Assembly (NCBI RefSeq): GCF_032854445.1
Contig: NC_088304.1
Coordinates: 372,001 to 436,000 of the forward strand
Length of the DNA stretch: 64,000 bases
Direction of reading: 5' to 3'
From: Liolophura sinensis
Taxonomy: Eukaryota; Mollusca; Polyplacophora; Chitonida; Chitonidae
The stretch's first letter is position 1. Each line of letters begins with the position of its first letter. Made by a program: the position numbers and the translations under genes. Under the pieces are notes generated by a model, which worked only from the letters and a program-made list of their open reading frames with translations, was not told the DNA's origin and did no database searches. Positions 11,030-21,435 of the stretch are shown one piece after another.

Positions 11030-13480
11030 ATTGAACTACACACACCTAAACTAGTCCTTCAACAACACACAAACATTCAAAACACCCCCATAGTCTCCCA
11101 AACCCACAAATAACAGCCTTAGTGATTGCATGACCGGAACACGATCTCGCAGGTGAGCTTCTTTCTCAGCATTCTATTACTAAACACACAATCGTTATAG
11201 GACAAACACACAAAAAAATTGTTGCATATCATATCATGCAAATACGATCTTCTTGGAACCATTGCCATGAACATTTACAGTACAACCATACACATGCTTA
11301 CGGTCGTATATCTTCATTGTCCTCGTGTAACCCACTCACCATGCCTATCCGTTCATCTGCTTTCATTGTAAGTCTCTAAAACTCATATACCCACTCCATG
11401 AAATTGTTAAAACTCCCATCCGGCTAATTCCTTTTATGTAGACTGTACACCTTTGTCTTTAAAACACCTCAATACAGAGAAACCATCTTATCACCCAAAT
11501 AGAAATCATCTGTTAAGAAAGACTACATTGTGATAGTTGGCAAACGGTAAAACATAAGCTTTGAAAGCTTGTTTAATTGCTTCAGTTAGGGTTTTATTCT
11601 AAACAAAGTTCTACATCGACAGACACGGACGTGTTACCACATTGACAAGCGAGGGCTCGATTATACAACAAAAATGGTTAGTGTATGTGTATTCCTTTTG
11701 GAATAACGAATATGTTGATAGCGAGGATTCATTATGCAGTTAACAATGTAATTTATGTCCTTTTACAGCATGGAACAAAAGTTGTTTCTGTCATTACAAA
11801 AAGGGTTATTTCATTTCACATTGACTTACACATCGAAGACTTTGCTTATCTGGTCTTCAACCCCATGTTATTTTCATTGACTCTACAAAGTAAAACAAGG
11901 ATTTGACGACTGAGCTACATGCTACTCAGCCTGAGTATAGAGAGCCTGAATAAAAAAAAATCAGCGTCTGAACATTTGGTGTAGCTCGCGATTTCACTAA
12001 CATTAAGACTTATGTTTTGTAGTTCCAGTATGATCGGCTGCTGGTGTTATGAGCACAAGGCAGTTCCAAAGTGAGACAAATGTCAGAGGGTTAAGCCGTT
12101 ACATTTTCAGGGAATGCAGATATCTGTCGGGAAGTAGGGTAATCCAAGAACATCTCAGTTCAGCTCTGCAGTTCTGATGGGAATTCTTGAAGGGGCATCC
12201 CCCAAGGTAAAAATCGTATTTAAATGTTACCAAAGACAGGTATTTTAACCATATCTAAATACAACAGTAAGCCATTGAGTCCTCTGCTAAAACTAGAAAG
12301 TGTATAACCGATTTGCAAATCAGTTCTGTTAAATGTTTGGTAAAGGGGTTGATTATTTATTGTTTACTTATTAGCGCTCAAAATTTAATGCATACCTTTC
12401 ATCTGAACTGAGTTATTTTCAATCATCCAGACCAGAGATATTGTGTATTTATTTATTTCATTGCGTCCATACTTAAGAATATTTCACTTATGCGACTTAT
12501 ACATCCATCATTACAGTGGCAAGAAAGCGGATAGATCGCTGAGGAAACCCACAATCATCCGCAGGTTTAAGACCTTCACACGCGCGAACAGAATTGTGAT
12601 AAACTGACAATACTAACGGATATCTTGGAAAGCATCCTAGTACAAATGTAGAACACGATCGTTGACGGCACGATTTGTTCTTTGATTGGGCATAGGCCTT
12701 AACTGACAATTAAATGCGGTCTTGTCAGAACTCTACTCTCTAACAAACTCTCTTATATCAGAAAAACACAAAAAGATTGAAATCCAATTTCGGAGTCGAT
12801 GACGCCGTTCTATTGACCTTTAGATCGGTGTACAAATTTCCGTTTTGTGATGACATCTAAGGTGCAAGCAGTAAGAAACCATTCTCCTTCCCTCAGTACC
12901 CATGAGACTGGTTCCTATCTCATTCCTAATGAATGAAATGTGACAACCTTTAAGGGGTCGAGCACCCATTTCTATCTGAGTAATTTCCAATTTTGGAGTA
13001 TCCGTTCAAGATGCCATAGCTCATCGACCAGGTAAATTACTGTTTACACCGACCTCTTTTCATATTTGTATGATAAACGGCAGTCGATTGAGGTCTTCCA
13101 CGCATTAAATAACGGAGCAATATACACCGTCAGGGTACTGCATTCCACGTGTCTTTGAGTAGAGTCCAATCTCCAAAATTGTTTCCCTTTGAAGTGGATA
13201 TTTGTGGCTCATTCATTTAAAGCGTTGTTATTGGACACGGCCCACTCGTGACTAATAGTCACATGTACCGGTTCGAATCTATCTCTCGTTCGTTCTGATG
13301 ACGCTTTAAAGGATTAATGCCCAGATTTAGCTATTGTCCATGCTTACAACTGTACAACCTGTTTAAATAAATAGGCTATATTCTTTGTTATTACGACAAT
13401 TATCCAAACTGGACTCTCATCATTTTGGTCATCAAGTTTGTGAGGTTCATGTAACTGGAGAAGAGGAAAGTTTTCTCCTG
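11030..13480 (+). repeat. Unnamed dispersed repeat or ancient duplication, copy A
   Basis: Collinear with 23330-25810 in the same orientation at an offset of 12.2-12.4 kb. Anchors include tgcatgaccggaacac (11127) with tgcatggccggaacac (23442); caaggtaaaaatcg (12203) with caaggtaaaatcg (24424); ttctattgacctttag with ttgtattgacctttag (about 12811 and 25142); and tcatcgaccaggtaaattac (13021 and 25418). Between anchors the copies are strongly diverged and differ by indels. No open frame is conserved between them, so a non-autonomous or decayed transposable element, or an old segmental duplication, fits best. A SINE fragment lies within this copy. Confidence 0.65.
12440..12610 (-). mobile_element. 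tRNA-like SINE 3' part, nested in repeat copy A
   Basis: On + it begins with a tatttatttatttc tail, then ccatacttaagaatatttcact (reverse of the usual agtgaaatattcttgagta) and cccacaatcatccgcaggtt. This is the ttta-tailed SINE family in reverse orientation. Confidence 0.65.
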
Positions 13481-13489
13481 CACTAATAA

Positions 13490-13755
13490 CCAGAGGGACT
13501 CCGTTGTCGAGTGGTTACCGTGCTTTTGCGGTGCAATGACCTAGGGGCCTCTAATCAATGCGGTCAATTAGAGTTCAAGTTCAACTCTTCCTCGTCTCCT
13601 CTCCGGTCGTAAGTGTGAAAGTCTGTCGGCAGGTAGCGGATGGTCGTGGAATTCCACCTGGCCTTTTCCCAGTTTCCTTTCAACATGTTCTGGTCGCCGT
13701 TATACAAGTGAAATATTCCTAAGTACGGCGTAAATCAAATGAATAAATAACCTGA
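13490..13755 (+). mobile_element. tRNA-like SINE, nearly full length
   Basis: The tRNA-like head gactccgttgtcgagtggtt with a following gcggtgcaatgacc is succeeded by a body (ctctccggtcgtaagtg, cggatggtcgtgg, caagtgaaatattcctaagt, acggcgtaaa) and ends with an aataaata tail. It is the best-preserved copy of this family in the window and serves as the reference for the fragments. The aataacc strings on both sides could be a target duplication, but this is weak. Confidence 0.75.
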
Positions 13756-14140
13756 CGGTCGGCATGTAAAGGGGATAAATATTAATGGGGATATTACTGC
13801 GAAAAACCACTAAGCAAATAAAGAAGTAAATAGTAAATAAAACTATTCTCGTGTAACCTCATCATTTGAAAGTTTTCCATATGTTATCTTTCCATTGTCT
13901 TGTTCAACAGTCAAACAGCCTATTATTTGCCACCTATCAAACAGTAAACCTAAAACGACAACATTTGAACGTCCACAAAGGATAGCCAAATTGTTGACGT
14001 AAACCCTGAATCAAAATATTCTACAGATTTAAAAAGGGGGTTCTCAAAATGGAAAGCGGCTTCCTGTCAGCCAGTGGGACTTCACAAAGGATCGTTCGCA
14101 GTGCCAGCTGTCGTCTTGGGAGATTCATAAAATACAATAG
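13756..14140. other. No recognisable feature
   Basis: AT-rich spacer between the SINE and the minisatellite. Confidence 0.45.
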
Positions 14141-15322
14141 ATAAGTTAGATACCACAGCCCTATTGGTCAGTCCCGTAAGTTAGATACCACAGCCCAAAT
14201 GTTCATCCCTATAAGTTAGATATCACAGCCCCAATGTTCAGCTTCATAAGATAGACACCACAGCCCTAATGTTCAGCCTCATAAGTTAGATACCACAGCT
14301 TAATGTTCAGCCCCGTAAGTTAGATACCACAGCCCTAATGTTCAGCCTCATAAGTTAGATACCACAGCCGTAATGTTCAGCCCCGTAAGTTAGATACCAC
14401 AGCCCCACTGTTCAGCCCCGTAAGTTAGATACCACAGCCCAAATGTCCAGCCCCGTAAGTTAGATACCACAGCCCTAATGTTCAGCCCTATAAGTTAGGT
14501 ACCACAGCCCTAATGTTCAGCCTCATAAGTTAGATATAACAGCCCTAATCTTTAGCCCCGTAAGTTAGACACCATAGCCTTAAAGTTCAGCCCCGTAAGT
14601 TAGATACCACAGCCTTAAAGTTCAGTCCCGTAAATTTTATACCACAGCCCCAATGTTCAGCCTCATAAGTTAGACACCACAGCCCTAATGTTCAGCCTCA
14701 TAAGTTAGATACCACAGCCCTAATGTTCAGCCTCATAAGTTATATACCACAGCCCTAATGTTCAGGCCCGTAAGTTAGATACCACAGCCTTAATGTTCAG
14801 CCCCGTAAGTTAGATACCACAGCCGTAATGTTTAACCGTATAAGTTAGATACCACAGCCCTAATGTTCAGCCTCATAAGTTAGATACCACAGCCCTAATA
14901 TTCAGCCCTATAAGTTAGATATACCACAGCCCCAATGTTCAGCCTCATAAGCTAGATACCACAGCCGTAATGTTCAGCCCCGTAAGTTAGATAGCACAGC
15001 CCTAAAGGTCAGCCTCGTAAGTTAGATACCACAGCCCTAAAGTTCAGTCCCGTAAGTTTTATACCACAGCCTCAATGTTCAGCCTCATAAGTTAGATACA
15101 ACAGCCCTAATGTTCAGCCTCTTAAGTTAGATACCACAGCCCTAATGTTCAGCCTCATAAGTCAGATACCAAAGCCCTAATGTTTAGCCCTATAAGTTAG
15201 ATACCACAGCCTTAATGCTCAGCCTCATAAGTTAGATACCACAGCCCTAATGCTCAACCCTATAAGTTAGATACCACAGCCCAAATGTTCAGCCTGATAA
15301 GTTATATACCACAGCCCTAATG
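14141..15322. repeat. 35-bp minisatellite, about 34 copies
   Basis: The unit is close to ccctaatgttcagcctc followed by ataagttagataccacag. Copies vary at a few positions (cctcat or cccgt before aagtt; ccctaatg, cttaaag or ccaaatg). Variant types are interspersed, and short runs such as cttaaagttcagYcccgtaa recur in neighbouring copies, which suggests local copying. The array begins and ends abruptly in unique sequence. Confidence 0.97.
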
Positions 15323-15729
15323 ATTTCAACTGAGTATATTTAGGGCAGGAATCAAGTGTGTGTTTTTTACAGACGTGGAATTATATACACAGCTCAAAAA
15401 TGATGGCATACCAAGGATTTATTAAAGCATTGATCTTCACCATTTCAGAGCTGTTTGACAGTTTGAACCTGTAATGTTAGTCTTGTTGCCTCGTGACAAA
15501 TAGTCAACTGCTAGCGACCCCCAAAACAGCTGGTAAATATTTTTGGCCCGTTTGATTGGCCCAAACAATTCGCAGATGTACTAATTTCACATATGTAAAA
15601 TTTGAAAGATGTTTAACAATATTGATAATTCATTACTATTGACATCTACACTTCTATTACTGCATTTATTACTAATTTTAATCTACTTTTATTATTACAT
15701 AAACAAGATGTCTTACCTTTTAAAGGTCT
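15323..15729. other. No recognisable feature
   Basis: AT-rich single-copy-looking sequence after the 35-bp array. Confidence 0.45.
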
Positions 15730-15835
15730 TGATCAGAGTGCTTGCCTAGTATACATGGTGGTTTTCTCCAACCGTAATGCTGCCCGCACTGTCGAAGTGA
15801 AATATTCTTGAGTGCAGCCTGAAACACTAATAAAA
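15730..15835 (+). mobile_element. tRNA-like SINE 3' part
   Basis: Contains ggttttctccaaccgtaatg, ctgcccgcactgtcgaagtg and aaatattcttgagtgcagcc, matching the 3' half of the SINE at 13490-13755, and ends in an A-rich tail. Confidence 0.65.
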
Positions 15836-16705
15836 AATATCAGACGCGTTCATTTCGTGGCAAATGTCAGGTATGTAGATCATTAATTATCTTTGGCATT
15901 GCTTTTTTAAAATAACTTTATTGATGTTTAAATGAAATTATTATTAGGTGTAAATTTCTCATTTTAGGTAAATGATAATATCTCTTATGTAACCACACAT
16001 GAAACAAAATTTTATTATGACTACGCTTTTCACTTCCTCACTTCAGTGGCTGATTGTATAGTTTATTCCTCTATTGGGTGGCGGGTTATCGTAAAAATAT
16101 CTGCCTTAGTAACGTTTTAGTACAGTTGACGTTTACGGAAATGGCCAAGAAATTACACCAAAGGCTGAGTTAAGCTCTGTTCTCGGAATACCCTCTACAT
16201 TGAAGCACATTTTTAGCCGGAACAAGGACAAAAGCTTAAACTGACTGACAGTAGATATCTGACTTCAAGATAAAAGGCTGCTTTCTGTGGCAACCTTCAC
16301 AGGACTTATGCTTACAGCGCAGGAAAGCCATGTTAATGAAAGTAAAAATCTTTCTTAAGTTTTAATCATCGTGAAATAGCTAGCCACATCAAACGTTTAC
16401 ATGTTGTTTTTCAGGGCAGCATTCTGGCGGGAATCAATTTGTCGGCGAGAGATTGCCGTTCTTACAAACCCTGCAGAGCTGGGATTTCTGCCAGAGGAAA
16501 AACCTTTCGCTGGAAACTCTGTAGAATCACTGAAGACAACCCAGAGTTGGTGCCAGGGCAAAAGATTTTTCTGACGTGTAATGCGGCAACAAGGTGATGG
16601 AAGAGAAGACTTATTCTTTTGTACGCATTCCTCTCCCAAGTTTTCATCTCTGTTTACACAAAAGGCGAATCAGAATGTCGAAACAGACAGTCGTATAACA
16701 GCTAT
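15836..16705. other. No supportable gene
   Basis: The short - strand frames at 16397-16647 overlap one another in different phases and match nothing I recognise. No repeat is seen. Confidence 0.45.
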
Positions 16706-16851
16706 GTGGACGTTCCAGCTCAATAATCGTAAGGTTAATTGCTAAAACAACCTTTAACACAAACCACTAAAAATTAAGAAGTCTATAAATTCCAAAATTG
16801 AAAAGGATTCATTAAAAGAGAAGCAATCAACAGTTTTCAATGACGTTGGAA
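16706..16851 (+). repeat. Dispersed repeat, second copy near 42900
   Basis: The ordered blocks taatcgtaaggttaattgct, aaaacaacctttaacac and atcaacagttttcaatgacg resemble 42905-43060 (ataattgcaagatccatt, aaaacaacgtttaacacc, atcatcagttttcaatgatg). Confidence 0.55.
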
Positions 16852-17025
16852 TGAATGAATGAATGCTTGGAGTTTAACTTCGTATTTAACAATTTTTAAA
16901 TGTCATATGGCGACGAGGTGTCATTAGGTGTGTGTGCATATGCTGTGTCTTCTTTTAGCAAGGCGAGTCCATGCCCCCAAAATGCTGCATTCACTGAAGA
17001 ATCGTGCCGAAGACACTAGACATGA
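16852..17025 (-). mobile_element. SINE with gaatgaatgaatg end (family relative of 54-180)
   Basis: On +, gaatgaatgaatgcttggag leads into gtttaacttcgtatttaaca, gtcatatggcgacgagg, and then gcgagtccatgcccccaaaa and aatcgtgccgaagacac. The first half matches the SINE at 54-180. The second half belongs to a related family whose far half is seen at 57598-57760. Confidence 0.7.
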
Positions 17026-18056
17026 ATCTATGGGTTCCAACAGACATCCATGGAAATGGATCTTGCGATTATCGACTTGGAACGCCCTTTACGGACTACG
17101 AATGGTATAGGAATGTCTGACTTGAAGCTTATATTCATAGATCAGCCGTTAATCAGTACGACCACTCCTCTGATCCCTGTCGGCTAAAAGAAACACTAGT
17201 TCTAGATAAATTTTATGGCTAATATGCCATTTTGCCTCTATCGATCGGCCCATGACCAATAAGGTTACAGACCCGTGTTTGACTGTGGTGAATCTAGAAG
17301 TTCGTCAGGTACCTGTCGTGGGGACAGAGGTTTACTTTTGTTTTCTCCACCCAAACCGCCTTGGTGCAAGAGAAAATTTTGTTGAGAATCAACCTCTTGT
17401 ACACATCAGCACGTCTGAACGATTAAGTTATTACAAATGAATCTAGTATGAAATTGGTCAGATCAAAATGAACATAAAAAACATTTCCATCCTCCTATTT
17501 TCTACTGTATTGTTTTATGCAGACCTATTAATTATACGCCGGGGAAATTCGTTTTCAAATGTAATCTTGACAAACGTATTTTTGTTTCACAGTTTTCATT
17601 GAAAATGGACGTGGTGGCTGAGTTACATCAAAACCACCTGCTCACACACAACCGGTAAAGTGCGAGGTCGTGTTCATGTGAGGCTGTTTTAATGTTTGTG
17701 TGTTGTGTCTGGATAAACGAGGACTAGCACGTTCCAGTGTGATCTTTGAAGACAAATTAAGATTTGCGACGTTCACAAATTAATTTTGAACGACAAATGG
17801 CATGTCTTTTTATGAAGGTGAAAATTAACAAGCTCAACCCAGCAGTACATTTGAACATGGATTCTTTCCTGTACTTTTATTCTTAAAGTGACTTTATAAA
17901 TGTTAATCATTAAGTACATGAAAAACGTAACCAAAGTGTTCTTAACCATTCAAACATATCGCACACTTTTTACGAGGTTTTTTTCTGAGATTATATAACC
18001 TTTTCTTTTTTCACATTTTCAAGGATGTGACGTAGCAAATTTTTATCCATGTAGCC
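17026..18056. other. Mostly unique; one short inverted match
   Basis: The stretch 17045-17112 (cttgcgattatcgacttgga through actacgaatggta) occurs in reverse complement at about 42886-42945. Otherwise no feature is seen. Confidence 0.5.
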
Positions 18057-18730
18057 TAATGTTTTGTGTCTGGGTCAGATGTACATATAGCCCCTTACTG
18101 GTGTTTTGTGTCTGGGTCAGATGTACATATAGCCCCTTACTGGTGTTTTGTGTCTGGGTCAGATGTACATGTAGCCCCTTACTGGTGTTTTGTGTCTGGG
18201 TCACATGTACATGTAGTCCCTTAATCATGTTTTGTGTTTGGGTCACATGTACACGTAGCCTTAACTCATGTTTTGTGTCTGGGTCACATGTACACGTAGC
18301 CTTAACTCATGTTTTGTGTCTGGGTCACATGTACACGTAGCCCTAACTAAGGTTTTGTGTCTGGGTCACATGTACACGTAGCCCCTTACTAGTGTTTTGT
18401 GTCTGGGTCACATGTACATGTAGTCCCCTTACTGGTGTTTTGTGTCTGGGTCACATGTACATGTAGCCCCTTACTGGTGTTTTGTGTCTGGGTCACATGT
18501 ACATGTAGCCCCTTACTGGTGTTTTTGTGTCTGGGTCACATGTACATGTAGCCCCTTACTGGTGTTTTGTGTCTGGGTCACATGCACTTGTTGCCCCTTA
18601 CTGGTGTTTCGTGTCTGGGTCACATGTACATGTAGCCCCTTACTGGTGTTTTGTGTCTGGGTCACATGTACATGTAGCCCCTTGCTGGTGTTTTGTGTCT
18701 GGGTCACATGTACATGTAGTGCCTTACTGT
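18057..18730. repeat. 42-bp minisatellite, 16 copies
   Basis: The unit is tgttttgtgtctgggtcaca followed by tgtacatgtagccccttactgg. Because 42 is a multiple of three, several frames stay open on both strands and would give 14-residue peptide repeats. There is no splice or start context, so it is treated as non-coding. The three leftmost copies carry gtcagatg instead of gtcacatg, and a central group carries the tacacgtagcc variant. Confidence 0.97.
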
Positions 18731-19026
18731 TAGGTTGGACCCTAGTACACCACAGACTGCAAAATGCTGTGTGGTTGGACCCAAGAACACCACAGTCTGC
18801 AAAATGCTGTGAGGTTGGACCTCAGTACACCACAGACTGTAAAATGCTGTGAGATTGGACCCCCAGAACACCACAGACCTCAAAATACTGTAAGGTTGGA
18901 CCCCAGAACACTACAGACTCTAAAATGCTATGAGGTGGGACCCCAGAACACCACAGACTGCAAAATACTGCAAGGTTGAACCCCAGAACACCACACACTG
19001 CAAAATACTGCGAGGTTGGACCCCAA
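18731..19026 (-). repeat. 40-bp minisatellite, short inverted arm (about 7 copies)
   Basis: The unit on + reads ggttggaccccagaacacca then cagactgcaaaatgctgtga, the reverse complement of the unit at 19075-21435. It abuts the 42-bp array without a spacer. Confidence 0.97.
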
Positions 19027-19074
19027 CCGCTTCATCCTATTTTAAAAGCTGTGTTAGGAAACAGCACTTTGTAG
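19027..19074. other. Turning point of the inverted 40-bp array
   Basis: About 47 non-repeat bases separate the two arms. They contain a possible small stem, GCTGT (19047) with ACAGC (about 19060). The string attttaaaagc (19039-19049) recurs at the far right end of the array (21427-21437). Confidence 0.8.
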
Positions 19075-21435
19075 TCGGTGGTGTACTGGGGTTCAACCTC
19101 GCAGTGTTTTACAGTCTGTGGTGTACTGGGATGCAACCTCACAGTATTTTACAGTCTGTAGTGTTGTGGGGTCTAGCCTCACAGTATTTTACAGTCTGTG
19201 GTGTACTGAGGTCCAACCTCACAGTATTTTACAGTGTATGGGTTTCTGGGGTCCAACCCTGCAGTATTTTACAGTCTGTGGTGTACTGAGGTCCAACCTC
19301 ACAGTATTTTACAGTGTGTGGGGTTCTGGGGTCCAACCTCGCAGTATTTTACAGTCTGTGGTGTACTGAGGTCCAACTTCACAGTATTTTACAGTCTGTG
19401 GTGCTCTGGGGTCCACCCTAGCAGTATTTTACAGTCTGTGGTGTACTGAGGTCCAACCTCACAGCATTTTGCAGTCTGTGGTGTTCTGGGGTCCAACCTT
19501 GCAGCATTTTGCAGTCTGTGGTGTTATGGAGTCTAACCTCATAGTATTTTACAGTCTACGGTGTACTGAGGTCCAACCTAGCAGTATTTTGCAGTCTGTG
19601 GTGTTCTGTGGTCTAACCTCGCAGTATTTTGCAGTCTGTGGTGTACTGAGGTCCAACCTCACAGCATTTTGCAGTCTGTGGTGCTCTGGGGTCCAACCTA
19701 GCAGTATTTTACAGTCTGTGGTGTACTGGGATCCATTCTCACAGCATTTTGCAGTCTGTGGTGTTCTGGGGTCCAACTCTGCAGTCTTTTACAGTCTGTT
19801 GTGTGCTGAGGTCCAACCTCACAGAATTTTAGAGTCTGTAGTGTTCTGGGGTCTAACCTTACAGCATTTTGCAGTCTGTGGTGTTCTGGGGATCCAACCT
19901 CACAGTATTTTACAGTCTGTGGTGTATTGAGGTCCAACCTCACAGCATTTTGCAGTCTGTGGTGTTGTGGGGTCCAACCTACCAGCATTTTACAGTCTGT
20001 GGTGTACTGAGGTCCAATCTCGCAGCATTTTGCAGTCTGTGGTGCTCTGGGGTCCAACCTCGCAGTATTTTACAGTCTGTTGTGTACTGAGGTCCAACCT
20101 CACTGTATTTTACAGTCTGTGGTGTTGTGGGGTCCAACCCCACAGTAGTTTACAGTCTGTGGTGTACCTGGATCCATCCTCACAGCATTTTGCAGTCTGT
20201 GGTGTTCTGGGGTCCAACTCCGCAGTCTTTTACAGTCTGTTGTGTACTGAGGTCCAACCTCACAGCATTTTAGTCTGTAGTGTTCTGTGGTCCAACCTCA
20301 CAGCATTTTTCAGTCTGTGGTGTTCTGGGGGTCCAACCTCACAGAATTTTACAGTTTGTGGTGTACTGAGGTCCTACCTCACAGCATTTTGCAGTCTGTG
20401 GTGTTCTTGGCTCCAACCTCACAGTACTTTACAGTCTATGGTGTACTGATATCATTCCTCACAGCAGTTTTTCAGTCTGTAGTGTTCTGGGGTCCAACCT
20501 CACAGCATTTTTCAGTCTGTGGTGTACTGAGGTCCAACCTCGCAGCATTTTGCAGTCTGTGGTGTTCTGGATTCTAACCTCATAGTATTTTACAGTCTGT
20601 GGTGTACTGAGGTCCAACCTCGCAGCATTTTGCAGTCTGTGGTGTTCTGGATTCTAACCTCATAGTATTTTACAGTCTGTGGTGTACTGAGGTCCAACCC
20701 AGCAGTATTTTGCCGTCTGTGGTGTTCTGTGGTCCAACCTCGCAGTATTTTGCAGTCTGTGGTGTTGTGGGGTCCACCTCACAGCATTTTGCAGTCTGTG
20801 GTGTTGTGAGGTCCAACCTCACAGCATTTTACAGTCCTGTTGGTGTACCGAGGTCCAACCTCACAGCATTTTACAGTCTGTGGTGCTCTGGGGTCCAACC
20901 TTACAGCATTTTGCAATCTGTGGTGTTCTGGGGTCCAACGGCGCACTTTTTTACAGTCTGTGCTGTACTGAGGTCCAACCTCACAGCATTTTGCAGTCTG
21001 TGGTGTTGTGGGTCCAACCTCACAGCATTTTACAGTCTGTTGTGTACCGAGGTCCAACCTCACAGCATTTTACAGTCTGTGGTGCTCTGGGGTCCAACCT
21101 TACAGCATTTTGCAATCTGTGGTGTTCTGGGGTCCAACGGCGCACTATTTTACAGTCTGTGCTGTACTGAGGTCCAACCTCACAGCATTTTGCAGTCTGT
21201 GGTGTTGTGGGGTCCAACCTCACAGCATTTTACAGTCTGTTGTGTACCGAGGTCCAACCTCACAGCATTTTACAGTCTGTGGTGCTCTGGGGTCCAACTT
21301 TACAGCATTTTGCAATCTGTGGTGTTCTGGGTCCAACCGCGCACTATTTTACACTCTGTGCTGTACTGAGGTCCAACCTCACAGTATTTTACTGTCTGTG
21401 GTGTACTGAGGGTCCAAACTCACAGCATTTTAAAA
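19075..21435 (+). repeat. 40-bp minisatellite, long arm (about 59 copies)
   Basis: The unit is ggtgtactgaggtccaacct then cacagcattttgcagtctgt. Two subtypes (gtgtactgag and gtgttctgggg) alternate over long stretches, giving an 80-bp rhythm. The last ~600 bases have a 200-bp, five-unit period. Each unit contains CACAG and CTGTG, able to pair locally. Since 40 is not a multiple of three, a frame cycles every 120 bases; the long open frames here on both strands are a by-product of this. Confidence 0.97.
20805..21404 (+). repeat. 200-bp higher-order repeat, three copies
   Basis: Diagnostic variants recur every 199-200 bases: gtaccgagg at 20845, 21044 and 21244, and ggtccaac followed by ggcgcac or cgcgcac near 20931, 21131 and 21331. 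Each period spans five 40-bp units. Confidence 0.9.

Noticed and set aside
13490-13560. Functional tRNA gene at the SINE head
   Set aside because: The A-box-like part is present, but the cloverleaf cannot be completed and the sequence continues into a SINE body shared by many copies.
14141-15322. CRISPR-like direct repeats
   Set aside because: There are no unique spacers: the whole 35-bp unit repeats head to tail, and the setting is eukaryotic.
18059-18852. Long open frames on both strands across the 42-bp array, with 14-residue peptide repeats
   Set aside because: A 42-base period keeps any stop-free frame open indefinitely. Several frames are open at once on both strands, and there is no start context, splice site or flanking domain.
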